From NCBI GenBank assembly GCA_022578605.1, contig MU394072.1, forward strand, positions 186,001 through 250,000: a stretch of 64,000 nt of DNA, read 5' to 3'. How positions within the stretch are numbered: the first letter of the stretch is position 1; the number at the start of each line of letters is the position of its first letter. Below the pieces are notes generated by a model that saw only the letters and a program-made list of their open reading frames with translations, had not been told where the DNA came from and ran no database searches. This stretch comes from Camillea tinctor. Its lineage: Eukaryota > Ascomycota > Sordariomycetes > Xylariales > Xylariaceae. This document shows positions 12,264-23,693 of this stretch, piece after piece. A program made the position numbers and the translations under genes.

Positions 12264-13647
12264 TCAAACATCCTCTCTCGCCGCTGCCGTAGCAGCAGCA
12301 GCAGCCGCAGCAACATCAGCAGCAACATCAGCAGCCGCCTCCGCGACCCGTCCACCATACTCCACCACCACATCCTGGATCCTATCCGCAACCACCGCCG
12401 CCCCCTCTCTAAGCACCGCTGCCCTCTCCCTAAGCAGCGCAGCCTGCTCTCCCCACACCGCCTGCCTCTGCCCCCACATCCTCGTCCCCAGCCCCCGCAG
12501 CGCCGTAGCCTTCTGCCCAACAACCTGCGCAACAGCGCCCGTGAGCCACGAGTACCCGCGGTACACGCCGTAGCACGCCAGCACGCCGACCGCAACCCGC
12601 ACCACCACCCACAGGAACCGCGCGAACCGGCTGCATCCCGAGCGGCCCTCCCCGTCGTCCCCGGCCGCCGCCTCCGCCCTAGTGGACCCCACATACCGCG
12701 AGGTGTCGGGCCCCGCCTGCCAGGCGCGCCCGGGCCCCGGCAGCAGCGGCCGCCGCTCCTCGGCCTGCCACGACACCCGCACCGCGGCCAGGCGCTGGGG
12801 CGGGGGGCCCGGCGGGATGTGGATCTGCGGCGTCGGCTGGACGCTGGCGCGGCGGGTGGACGGTGGCGGTGGGGTAGGAGGGTGCTGGGTCGGAGCCCAG
12901 GTCGCGGCGCGTGCGGGAGGGGTGGGCGCGGGCACGAGGACGACAGGGGCGTCGAACTTGGCGTACGCGGCGAGCTCGCGGTACGAGTCGGGGTGCAGGA
13001 AGAGCTCGACGCTCTGGCGGCGCTCGTAGGGGCGCAGCATGTTGAAGCGGATGCAGCGCCGGGAGGTGGTGTGCACGTACGAGTTCTTGCGCATGCCAGG
13101 CGAAGGATTCTGCAGCTTGAGAAGGATCCCGTTGTCTGGGTGCGGGTCGCAGGGCTCGACCGGGAGGTACTCGATCCGCTTCTTGCGGCTCGAGGCGTGC
13201 TTGGTTTTGAGCTCGACGCCGCCGAAGGAGGTCATCTAGTATGAAAGCATGGGTGAGTATATAGGTGGATCATGAGTAAAGACATATCTAACACTGCTGT
13301 GAAATTCGGGTATGGGATTATAAGGGTCATGGCAATTCTTTCTTTCTTTCCTTCATCCCTTCTTTACCCTGTAGATATAGCCACTTTTTTAGGAAATAAT
13401 AAGACGAACATAAAAAAGGAAAAGAAAATAGAAGAGGACATACAATCAGGACAGTCACTTTGCCATCTTGAGTCTTAGGAGACAGAATCACGACAGGGTG
13501 ATTCAAGCCACCCTCATCAAACCCTTTAGGCAGGGAATTCAGCTCTTCTTTAGGAGGAAGCCATTTGATGCAACCCGCAAGGTGAGTTGAGGCAGTATTG
13601 GGTTGGTGATAACGTCCCCGTGAGTTCGAAGCGGTGACCGCGGGCAT
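12264..13647 (-). CDS. Conserved fungal protein of unknown function with one TM segment
   Basis: Exon 1 (13444-13647, 68 codons) joins exon 2 (12264-13235) across a 208-nt phase-0 intron (GTATGT...CTAG), giving 391 residues. The N-terminal half (about 1-140) has the pattern NSRGRYH, IKWLPPKEEL, LPKGFDEGGLNHPVV, TSFGG and NSYVHT, which I recall from many uncharacterised fungal proteins. A Pro-rich, probably disordered linker follows. Then comes one hydrophobic segment (FLWVVVRVAVGVLACYG). The C-terminal ~100 residues form a long Ala/Glu/Arg-rich helix with poly-Ala encoded by GCN repeats. The topology suggests a single-pass membrane protein with a globular N-domain. No catalytic motif is seen and no function is proposed. 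Exon 2 is markedly GC-rich, and the antisense frame over it is open for more than 350 codons, which is a composition artefact. Confidence 0.78.
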
Positions 13648-16028
13648 GGTCTACAAGTACGTAGCTATAGACGGGCCACATTTACGTTGTACTCGGGGGA
13701 GAAAACAATGTTTCGAAAGGAAAAGTGACAAGTAAGCGGGTTTCCCCCTCTGCTTTCCCCTTAATGTTGTTTTTCGTTTGTTCTGCTTCTGTCCCTTTTC
13801 AGGTGGCAGGCAGAAAGTTAAGAAAGAAAGAAAAAAAAGAGAGAAATATCTAGAATGTTTTACAACAATAATGGGATGGTTCCCTTGATATTTAATTCAT
13901 ACATCAGAGTAGACAAGGTAGACCGAGGCAGACAAAGTCAGCGCCTAACGTGGCCATAAACGAGGCCACTCGTTCTTGGGATTGCAGCGCAACCTGCTTC
14001 CGCATAATGCTGCTCTGGGCTGCGGGCACCTATCATGGTTTATGCGGCTGCAAAGCCTCGTCACCGTAGGCAGTCATGCTGTCTGGCAACCCTTAGACAG
14101 CCAATAACAAGGGTGAAGAGGTAAAGATCTTGTTCTCGTGGAGAACATGTTGAGGACTCGCTAACACCCGTGGATTACGTGGTTGCTGTCATGTGGTTTT
14201 GTTCCGTCCGCTTGTTTCCAATTACAACAGCTTTCACAGGTTAGTACGGAGCATTTGAGAATCATCTCGTATCAAGAGAGCGCCACATTCGTCGTCTGTG
14301 GGTAAGCAAAGCTGTTTGGAAACACATATCAGATTGATTGGACCTGGATTCTTACATCTGTACCTAACCTTTTTACCGCTATCTCGGTACGACGTAATAC
14401 AAAAGAAGACTTATTGATGTTTGTAAACAGACTTGAAAAAGGGTTTGCGTAGGTTGATGTAAGTTAGATGTTCCTGTATAAGTCAATGCCAGATGCCATG
14501 TGTAGATCTGAAAGAAAAAAAAAGGGGGGGGAAGTAATAGCAAAATATTACCATCTTAAAAGAGAAATTCTCTTACATAGCTACATATCTAACCTTTAAG
14601 CCATTAATAGATTTACAATATGAGTCAATTCTAAGCCAAAGAGAGCATTAGTTATCGGTGAAAGTATTTTTGAGAATGGAGACATATCTACCCGAGATCT
14701 CTTATACAGAGCAACCTTGAAATAAGTACCTAGGTACTTCCTTCCTACATCTGCAGTTAATCGGGACTTGTGTTGGAATCGTCGCAAGAGTGCCTAACAG
14801 CGGGAACAAATGAATGGTTAAAGGTGGACCCAAAAAGTGCCTAAGCACCTACCTAAGCCCCACTAGGTTAGTGACCTGCAGCTTGGAGCTTTCCGTGCCG
14901 CTTGGAGCAAGGATGGGACCCTGAATACCTAGCTGAGGTATCCACCACCCTTCGTCGCCCCATACTCCGTACATACACACAAATTCCCAGTTACGTCAGT
15001 TGGTTGAAGCTACACCTGCCCATTACCTAGGTCCTCATGAATTTCCATAAATGGAAAACGAGTACTACAAGGCAGAAAACTAAACAAGAGAACACTAGAT
15101 AGTTCAGGTATTACATAATAACAACTTGGTAATATTATATATCAACATATCCAACTCTCTCATAAAATGAAAAACTACTTAGGGTATCTACCTAGGTAAG
15201 TAAAGTAGGTATGTGATGGTTGCATGACAAAGACAGGAAGTAACTATGTACCCCGCACATAAATAGGTTGCACTTTCCCTCTGCAACCTCAGATAGATAG
15301 TTCCTTCCTTAGACAACTTAGGTAATACACATCGTCTCACCCTAATTGTTATTGTTTCTATTTACTTTGCTTTTCCTTACGTACGTACCTACCAACAGTA
15401 TGTATATTGACCTATACGAACTTGCTAAATGCCTGCGGGGAACTATATGTTTTGAATTTGGGGTTCTAATAACTTATAAAAGTACATTTAAACTTGAAAT
15501 GCTATGAGGTAGTCAAGTTGATAGAAACCTACCAAATATATTCTAACTAGGTCATAATACCATAGCCTTTTAGTATGTAGTACTTGATGATAATTTGATA
15601 CTAGTAGTGGTTCTAGTCCGCACCGGACCGGAACTAATATCACGCAACTACTTACTTACCTAAAGTAACATCTAGACCCGATGGAAATTTAGGTTTCTCG
15701 GTAAACCTGATCTCCGTTCTGACGTTGGTGACTTACACCCACAGCTAGTGAGTTAGCAAAGGAAGGTGTTACAAGCACCCTAAGGGTATAAATGGGAGGT
15801 CAGCGAGTGGTCCAGTAATGAGCTCACCATCATCTTTACATCTAATATATCCTTTTTCTCTACTATCCATACTCGGCCCCCATACAGTGTTTAGCCAAGG
15901 CCGAGCTTATCCATAATATATTTAAGTAAGGAACCCCCTCCCGTGGATGTAAGTATCTTTCACTTCAACCTCATCCAACCCAATTGTAGGAACCACTCAT
16001 TGCTGATCTAAGCAGAGTTTATATCACC
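13648..16028. other. Gene-poor intergenic region
   Basis: There are 2.4 kb without a coding region that I recognise. TACCTAGGTA palindromes lie at 14727-14736 and 15189-15198. A TATA-like GTATAAAT near 15786-15793 precedes the GST gene by about 240 bp and may be part of its promoter. Confidence 0.5.
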
Positions 16029-16861
16029 ATGACCCTCACTGTCCATCACCTCGGCGTCTCCCAATCAGACCGAGTCGTCTGGCTATGCGAGGAGCTAGGT
16101 ATCGACTATGTCCTCAAAAAGTACGACCGCTCGCCTGTCATGGCCCCCGAGGCATACAAAGCCTTGCATCCTATAGGTTCGGCTCCGGTCATCGAGGATG
16201 GTCCCCTCAAGCTGGCCGAGTCCGGCGCCTGTGTCGAATACATCGCTCAGATCTACGGGAAGGGGAGTCTCGTTGTTCAGCCTGGAGCGAAGAACTACGC
16301 TGATTATCTATATTGGTTTCGTAAGGAAACAGGGTCCCCCCTCTCTGTACGCGAGATGGGAAAAAAAAAACTGACTGGGGAAATCTAGATTTTGGAAACG
16401 GCTCTTTAGTCCCTGCAGTCATGTACAAGATGGTTCTCGCCTCCAGTGGAGCGAGTCCCGTCAACGAAGCCGTCCAGCGATACGGGGCTAGGCTGCAAAG
16501 GTTGCTGGCCTTGTTGGACCAACGACTAGGGGAAGTGCCTTGGTTAGCAGGAGATGAATTCACTTGCGCTGGTATGTTGAATCATTCATCCCCCTTTCGA
16601 TTTCCATGGGGAAGAAACTAGCTAATCCTAACCCCCCTGAAAGATATCATGAACTTGTTTGCTCTCACTACGGCACGCTGTTTCCAACCGCTTGATCTCA
16701 GCGAATACAAGAATATCGTGGCCTATCTCAAGAGAGTCTCTGGGCGTGAAGGATACAGGCGTGCAATGAAAAAGGGCGATCCCGACCAGGACATAGAGGC
16801 GTTGACCGGGGCTGCTCCTCCTCCTATTTTTAAAGGATATGCGGCTCTACAAAAGGAATAA
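16029..16861 (+). CDS. Glutathione S-transferase
   Basis: Exons 16029-16320, 16389-16571 and 16644-16861 (introns of 68 and 72 nt, both phase 1) give 230 residues, typical for cytosolic GSTs. The N-terminal thioredoxin-like domain shows SQSDRVVWLCEELGI, the cis-Pro motif APVIED and the gamma-glutamyl-binding LAESGACVEYI. A catalytic Ser (S11 or S13) is plausible. The second, all-helical domain includes RLQRLLALLDQRL and DEFTCADIMN across the second splice. GSTs conjugate glutathione to electrophiles or act as peroxidases in the cytosol. It is nearest to Gtt1-like or Ure2-like fungal classes, but I cannot separate these by eye. It lies next to a Dal5-type permease and an M19 dipeptidase, which may act on the same glutathione-derived substrates. 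Splicing is required: the first frame stops inside intron 1. Confidence 0.9.
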
Positions 16862-17182
16862 ACAAGCGGGGGGAGAACCTCGAGGCTTATATGGAGTTAA
16901 CTGAGGTGCACAATAATCTCATATATTGGAGATTGATAAGCTAAAATATACGAATACACTTTCAGTATATCACTTGATTGTGATACTCATAAACTTCATC
17001 CAGTGTTCTTAGCTTCGTGAGGAATTTACCCCTATTTAGGTTCAATATCTCCGATTCATGATAAAATAAAATCTAATGTTGCTTAATTATGTTAAACTGG
17101 GACGTGTCCATCTATGGCTCTACGGGGATCTAACAAGACCAGATAGTAACTAGACACGCCATGATATGCATTATGAAAACCC
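16862..17182. other. Convergent spacer GST / MFS
   Basis: A 321-bp AT-rich spacer separates the 3' ends of the GST and the Dal5-type permease gene. Nothing else is seen; it probably holds both 3' UTRs. Confidence 0.6.
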
Positions 17183-18881
17183 TTATACACTAGCATCACG
17201 TTCCACCGATGTCTCAACACCTCCACTCTTCTTCTTCTCCCCTTGAGGCCACCTCTTAGAGCTGTAGAGAATTATGAGAGCAAATACTATCTCCAGGGCG
17301 AAAAACATCGTCGCCATCTTGTAGCCGATTCTGAACTTGGGCGCCTCGCCCGTGTTGTAGATGAGCAGCGGCACCCAGGCCGAAAAGGTGAAAGACGCCG
17401 TCTCCACCACCCCGATGATGATGGCCCGGTGCTCCGCCGAGTGCGAGCAGATCTCGTTCACCCACGTGATGATCAGGGCCCCCGCGCCCGTCTCCAGGAA
17501 CGTCAGCAGCCAGCCGGCCATCATGGCCGCGATGTTGTGCTCCGGATATACCGACAAGATGATAGTGCCCGTCATTGCTACGAGGCAGGCGACGATGATC
17601 ATCTGCCAGCGGCTCTGCAGCGCGTCGCTGATCCACGCGTACGAGAGCGTGAAGATGATCTGCAGCCCGTAGCCCGCCGTCGGGATGATGTTGACCTCTT
17701 CCGTGGTGTAGCGCTTGGTCGCCTTCAGCCACAGGTTCATGTACGAGTAGATCCTGATGCCGAGCACGTGCGGTATGAAGATGCAGCAGAACAGGTATAC
17801 CGGCCACGAGGTGGCGATCTCGCGGATGATCTTCCACGAGAGCCGCTTCATCTGCCGCCGCCCGCACTTCTCCATGCGGTCGATCGCCATGTCGCGATCC
17901 TGCGTCTTGAGCCACCGGGCTCTCGTGTCTGTTGGGGAATCCGGAATGGCCCAATACCCGTATGTAGCAATCGGTATGCCAATTATACCTACACGTTTTC
18001 TTTTTTAGCAACATTGCCCGAAATATACTGGGTTGATTACACTTACCATCAAATACGAACAGCCAGCGCCAGGCGCGTAGCCCAGCTCGACCATCCATGC
18101 CGCTATATAGAGCTGCCTGAAGATATCTAGTTCATAATTAGTGATTTGATCATTTAAGCTTACACTGCATCCTCTATACTTACCCGGAGAACATCTGCGC
18201 CGCGCTCGACGACGCCTGGAAGATACAAGCTCGTTTTCCCAGCTCCGCTGGAGTATACCAGTTTCCTAGCAGACTCATGATACCCGGGTACGCCGAGGCC
18301 TCGAAGAGGCCGACGAAGAACCGGAGCGCGCAGAGCGTCTTCACGTCTTTAGCGCCGGCCATACCGATGACGATGACGCTCCATGTGATTTCCAGCGTCG
18401 GCAGCACTATCGACGGGCGGATCTTGGTCAACGCCAACTGAGAGGGGAGCTGCCCCAAGATGTAGCCGATGTTCCAAAATGTGGTCAGGAGATTGAGGTC
18501 GTTGCCGGCCATCCCTAGGTCCTCTTTCATCCCCGAGACGTAGGCATTGCTGACCTACAAAGACTATAGGTTAGAGGAGGGAGCAAGCGCGAGACTAAGA
18601 AATGCACACTTATATAACATTAGTAAGTGGAAAACAAGACTCACGTTGGTTTGGTCGAGGTACTTGACGAAATACGCGATACACGCGTAACTCAGAATCC
18701 ACCAGTCGATCTTTGCGATGAATCGCCGCTCTTCGGGGGTTTTGTCGAGCGAGTCCCAAACAACAGCAGCGATCTTCTGCCGCAGAGACCGTTGCGGTGC
18801 AGGACCATTGTCTACGAGAGAAGTGTTGATCGAGGGGTCATCCTTCTTCACGGACGGGACGTCGTCAACGTGACGCTCCAT
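17183..18881 (-). CDS. MFS permease, Dal5/allantoate-type (anion:cation symporter family)
   Basis: Minus-strand exons 18645-18881, 18184-18554, 18047-18126 and 17183-17988 (introns 90, 57 and 58 nt) give about 497 residues, the usual size. The start at 18881 is the first ATG in frame (MERHVDDVP). Family landmarks: KIDWWILSYACIAYFVKYLDQTN entering TM1, GQLPSQLAL, FFVGLFEASAYPG, and after the 80-nt mini-exon GYLQAALYSGM. GWRWLF-type and IIGIP motifs follow, and about 12 membrane helices are expected. Dal5-type carriers import allantoate, ureidosuccinate, vitamins or dipeptides by proton symport at the plasma membrane. The gene is transcribed away from the M19 dipeptidase across a 0.9-kb shared upstream region, which fits joint regulation. 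Substrate is an inference from family and context only. Confidence 0.9.
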
Positions 18882-19792
18882 AGCAAACGCACTTCTATAT
18901 CCCACGGGATCGCTAGGTAGTATTGTGATTATGATTATTATGTATTACCCCTCGACGACTTTGTGCGGCTGCGCTGCAGGGACTTTTAAGATTTAAAGAA
19001 GTCCTCCCCTGAAAGTGACATGTTACCTGATTGTTACGGTATATTCGCGTCTGCAAGTTTTATATATATATATGTGTGCTTGGCCTCATATCATAAGCAT
19101 GTAGGTTATGCATGTAAGTGTGTCTGCTTATGGACTGTATGACCGATTTACCCCCTCTCCCTTTCGCCTGTGATAACGTGATTTGTTACCAAGATGATGG
19201 GACGCAAGCCTCGCTTCGCCTAGTAGAGTATAAATACTGTCTTTGCCAACCAATAACCACGGGTCGATGTCCGACTCCGACACCCCAGATAAGATTCCCG
19301 GTTCGGTCGGCATGGTCACCGACAAGCGAGAAATCCTGACAAAACTGGTGGGAAGGGAGCTCGCGTTCGCTCGTCGTATCACCTTCAGACCGCGGCGCTG
19401 GATATTCCCAGCCCGATCATGATGAGTAGGTAGGAGGGCGCGTATGGGATAGGGGGTTAGTTTACCTATCGTTCGTTTCCCTTTCTGAAATTTTAGTGCA
19501 TCCTTCCAGGTGGTTCAGGTAACAAAATGAACTGGGTAAATTGTGAGACTTTATACCGTATCAGGCAAATTTGATCGGACTTCACCCGATGACAACTTCA
19601 CGGACCGAGATGTCGCCATTCTATAGCGCATCCGGTAGGAAGGCCGACAGCTTTGTGTAACTCGAGAATGACAGGTCAATTGATCTAGGATATGTAGTAG
19701 GTCAGTCGCGGTTGGAAGAGGATCGTGAAAGAAGAAAAAGGGAAGATGGGAGGTAGTGGAAAGACGGGCGTCTCTTGTCAACCTCGAATACG
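18882..19792. promoter_or_regulatory. Divergent promoter between permease and dipeptidase, with GATA-type sites
   Basis: This 0.9-kb region separates two divergent genes. It contains TGATAA (19171-19176) and AGATAAG (19287-19293), both matching the HGATAR consensus of fungal AreA/NIT2 nitrogen regulators, and a TATATATATATAT tract near 19060-19072. The motifs are short, so chance is possible. The setting, a Dal5-type permease and a dipeptidase, makes nitrogen control plausible. Confidence 0.4.
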
Positions 19793-20887
19793 ATGGTTTC
19801 CGAAGTTGAAGCACGCAAGATATACGCAGACGCGGTCCATTTCGATGGCCTGAACATCTGCAACTGGTCTCGCGAGATATTCGAGGCGTGGCATAAAGGA
19901 GGCATCACCGGTGTGTCGTGCACTTGTGGCCTGTGGGAGGGCTTCAAGGATAGCATTGCGAATTACATACAATGGCAGAAGTGGTTTGAGGAGCATAGCG
20001 ACCTCATTGTCCAGGCGCGCTCAGTCGCTGACATACGGGCGGCGAAGAAGACTGGGAAGACTGCAGTCCTGCTTTCATGGCAGAACACGGCAGGCATTGA
20101 AGACCAGATTGGGTACCTCAGAGTCTTTCGGGACCTAGGCATTCGCAAGATGCAATTGACTTACAATACCCAAAGCAAGTATACGTCGTTAATAAATCTT
20201 CTCCATTGCCCTTGAATTTATGGCGACGTTGAGCCTTAATACTAACACCATTGGGCCATATCAGACTACTCAGGAGCAGGCTATACCGAGTTGAATGATG
20301 GTGGCTTAACAGGCTTTGGCCGCGAAGTTGTCGACGAGATGGCAAAGCTAGGCATGGTAGTGGACCTGAGCCACGTCGGGCCCAAGACTAGCGAAGACAC
20401 GATCCGGTACGCGCCCGAAGGCAAACCGCCTTGCTTCTCTCACATATTGCCTGGCGGGTTAAAAGACCATCCTCGAAACAAACCAGACCATCTTATCAAA
20501 CTTATTGGCGAGAAAGGAGGCTTTGTAGGTCTGTCGCAGTTTGGCCCTCACATGGAGAAAGGCAACGACAGCACGATAGACGACTACGTCGACGCCCTAG
20601 ACTACGTCATTGGGCTGATTGGAGAAGACCTGGTTGGTATTGGATCGGACGCGAGCGAGGGCCACAGCAGGCCGAGCGAGTTTCTGGAATGGTGCAACAA
20701 GGATAAAGGCTATGCCAGAAGACTGACACCCTGGGGAAGCCAAAAGGTGGTTAAGCCCCTAGGCCCGTTGGCAGAACGAGCTGAGTTGGCTGTTGCCATG
20801 GCGAGGAAAGGCTGGAGTGAGAAGAAAATGCGTAAGGTCCTCGGCGAGAACTGGTTGAACTATCTCGAGAAGATATTTGGGTCATAA
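19793..20887 (+). CDS. M19 membrane-dipeptidase family hydrolase
   Basis: Exons 19793-20174 and 20265-20887 give 334 residues. The 90-nt intron uses a GC donor (A|GCAAGT) with an ACTAAC branch at 20241 and a CAG acceptor. Only this junction restores the family stretch LTYNTQNYSGAGYTEL. A GT two codons later would break the frame. Metal-ligand candidates are H16 and D18 (VHFDG), H164 (LSHVG) and H187 (FSHIL), followed by HPRNKPD and GIGSD. At the place of the bridging Glu of renal dipeptidase the sequence reads WQNTAGIEDQ, a variant I recall from bacterial homologues. There is no signal peptide or GPI signal, so a cytosolic enzyme is likely. M19 enzymes cleave dipeptides, including Cys-Gly conjugates. 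The adjacent permease and GST suggest dipeptide or glutathione-conjugate turnover. Confidence 0.88.
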
Positions 20888-21500
20888 GGAGGTCAATGAT
20901 TTTTGAACATGCAGCAAAAAACCCAAATTGCACATAAGGATCTTATACTTACAGTTTTCTCTAAAGTTCCTATGGATGATTAGTGATGAAGTCAGCATTA
21001 CATTTGCTAACTACTATGTTCCTTATTGACACACTATCCAAAAGGTACGTGAGTAACTATAGCTATTGAAGGAAAGTCTATAAGAAGGGAATAAGCAGTA
21101 TATAAAATAACAAGATTTTTTTCTACATAAGAATACCTCTTATAAAATGTGGATTTTGTACTTTTACATCCCCCCTTTTCTGGAACATGCAAGGGTCGTA
21201 GTTAATATACTGCTTGAGGCTTTCTGGCAAACTCATTGGTATTCAAACTGATTTTTAGTAACTAACAATATTTTGCTACATCACCTCTTTAAAATTATTT
21301 CCTCCGTGAAGCCGTAAGTTCAGGTTGTGCTTTTAATTGAATCCGATCCTGGTATCCTTACCCCATACTCCTATGTCCTTGACACTGAACCCCCCTATAC
21401 CTTTTGTCCAGTAAATGATCGTGACGCATAATTCATCCCAAAAATAAAGTTGTTAAGGAGAAAGAAAAATAAAGCAGGGGATAAAGAGTTGATAAGAGAA
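20888..21500. other. Convergent spacer dipeptidase / sugar permease
   Basis: About 0.6 kb of AT-rich DNA between two gene 3' ends. No ORF or repeat is recognised. Confidence 0.6.
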
Positions 21501-23693
21501 TTAGATCTCTCCCCTCCTTCTCCTTGATGGCATAGGCCTCTCATGAATATACTCATCATGGTCTAGTGAGTGCATCTCTTTTTCTACTTGATGGATGTTA
21601 ATGTGAGCAACGGCATCCATTCCGTCGAAGATACGAGCGATCTCTTCCAACGTGGGACCCTTCGTCTCCACATAGAAGAAGTAAACAAACACCAATTCAC
21701 AGAAATCCCATATCTAACGGGCCCGGGTTTGTCAGCATAGCACTTCTCGTAGAGGGGACGGGAGTACGAAGAGGTAAGAGTGATAGACAGATGGGTATTA
21801 AAAGCGAAGGTGTGGAGTAAAACTGGACTTACTGTATAGAACAACATGAAGTTCCAGTGGTTCGGCAGGCGGTTCCAGGCGATCTTGTTGGTCTGGTTGC
21901 TGAGGGCGAGGATGGCCTGGACGGTGATGTTCATGATCATCATGCCCTTGGCGCGTAAGCCGAAGGGCAGAACTTCAAGCGCGTACGCGATCAGCAGGCC
22001 CGAGAAGCCGATGTCGTAGAAGATGCCGAAGGCCCAGACGAACACCAGCTGCGCGTACCCGGACGCCTCGTTGCTCAGGCCCGAGTTCTCGTAAATGGCA
22101 CCGCAGATCGTCCAGCTCACGAATGCCACTACCATGCCGCACGTGCTGAGCAGGAAAAGCGGCCGCCGACCGAACCGGTCCACGTTCAGCGCCGCGAGTA
22201 TCGTCACTATCAGGTCGAGGATCGTCTTGCCACCGCTTAACTAGGAAGGGGGGATGTCGGTTAGTATTATCTTTAGAGCTCTATGGGGGTCCTCTGACTT
22301 ACAGCAAGTTTCCTGTTTTGATTAGTGATGCCCGCGCCCTCATAGACAATATCAATGTAGTTCGAGAAGAGGGCGTTGCCGCTATACTGCGAAATGACAC
22401 CTAGTGAAAGAAGGATGGCTAGTCGCCAGCGGTTACCTCGCGTCCGCAAGAAATCGAGGTATCCAGCATTCCGAGTGAGCTGCTTTTCCATACGAATCGT
22501 CTCTTTGATCTCGCGGAACTCAAACTGCACAAGGACATCGTTTTTATCGCCACCGGAGTGGTATTTGGCGAGGATACCAAGCGCCTCTTCATGCCGGTCC
22601 TTGGACATGAGGTACCTAGGTGACTCGGGGATCCAGTAGATGAATATTACCTGGATGAGCGACGGGAGGATTTGCACCAATGTGATGGACCTCCATGACC
22701 AGTCGTTCTGGATCTGTGCCGTCCCCCAGCCGATCCATGCTACCTGTGTCGTAAGTGTTAGCATTTTGCGATAAACATTACACGAAGGATATAAAATATA
22801 GAACCCCCTGGAGGTCAATATCTGACGTGTTAGTTATGTCTTACCAATAGAGCACCCAAGTTCCATAGGCAGTTATAGACCGCAGTCACGGGCCCGCGAT
22901 GCTGAGGATGGCAAATTTCCGTCAGCAATAGGGGCGAGGCCATCTGTGACAAGCTGTTCCCAAACCCAAGAACAAATCGTCCAACGACGAACACTAAGGC
23001 CATGAATCAGTTGTCAGGCCATAAAGGAGATACAATAGTCCCTTTTGCTCACTTATGTAACCATTGCAGAACGCCGAGATACATCCACCGGCGATCATGA
23101 ATGCGCATCCGATGACGATGGAGGTCTTCCGCCCCCAGTGATCAGCAACATATGGTCTTTCAAGTGCCCTCGTGTTAGCGTTTATCGTAAAGCAAATTTA
23201 AGGTGAGAAGAAAAGGGGGGTGGGATGGGCCTTGGTATAAGATGTATAGATAGGAAGAAGAGTGTTGCTTAGAGGACTTACGTGATGAAGAAGCTCAGAA
23301 CACTGCCGATATTAAACATGTTCACGAGGAGTCCCAGCCAACTATCTGCCACCTCTTGGGAGTTGTCAGGACCCACTTGCGTCATCGGGAAGTATTGCTT
23401 CCAGCGGTCGATCTGCTGGGAGGTATTGACGAGCATTCTATGTAGTTCGCGAACATTGCAGTCAGTCAACGAGTAACGAAAAAAGAAAGGAGGCACCTGA
23501 TAGTGGAAAGGGGGATTTACCCATCGTAGCCCGTAGTAGCGGAGGCTATCATTAGGACGCAAGCCATCGCGTACAACTTCCGCAGGTGAGGCTCGCGCGT
23601 CCAGGAGACGCGCTCGAAAACGGGCGCCTCTCTCTGAACCAACTCGAGCTCATCTTGGTGATGTCTGGTCCTGCGATCGCGAGCACGGCCCAT
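21501..23693 (-). CDS. MFS sugar transporter (hexose/lactose-permease type)
   Basis: Seven minus-strand exons: 23521-23693, 23282-23437, 23053-23156, 22845-22993, 22303-22743, 21833-22240 and 21501-21713, about 547 residues. All junctions keep frame and rebuild sugar-porter landmarks: SATTGYDGMLVN in TM1, the ADHWGRK loop 2-3 motif, the GRFVLGFG motif, PESPRYL after TM6, the NVDRFGRRPLF loop 8-9 motif, and VETKGPTLEEIARIFDG after TM12. Twelve membrane helices are expected. It is a plasma-membrane proton-coupled sugar carrier of the SP family. Substrate cannot be read from sequence; similar fungal proteins are annotated lactose permease or hexose transporter. It is convergent with the dipeptidase, and whether it belongs to the same functional block is uncertain. 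Confidence 0.92.

Noticed and set aside
12168..13244. Long plus-strand open frame (358 codons) opposite the minus-strand membrane-protein gene
   Set aside because: It is antisense to a spliced, conserved gene in very GC-rich DNA, and its translation is Arg/Pro/His-rich without motifs. It is a composition shadow.
16029..23693. Full epipolythiodioxopiperazine (gliotoxin-like) biosynthetic cluster
   Set aside because: Only GST, dipeptidase and MFS genes are present. There is no NRPS, P450, methyltransferase, gamma-glutamyl cyclotransferase, C-S lyase or thioredoxin-like oxidase in the window.
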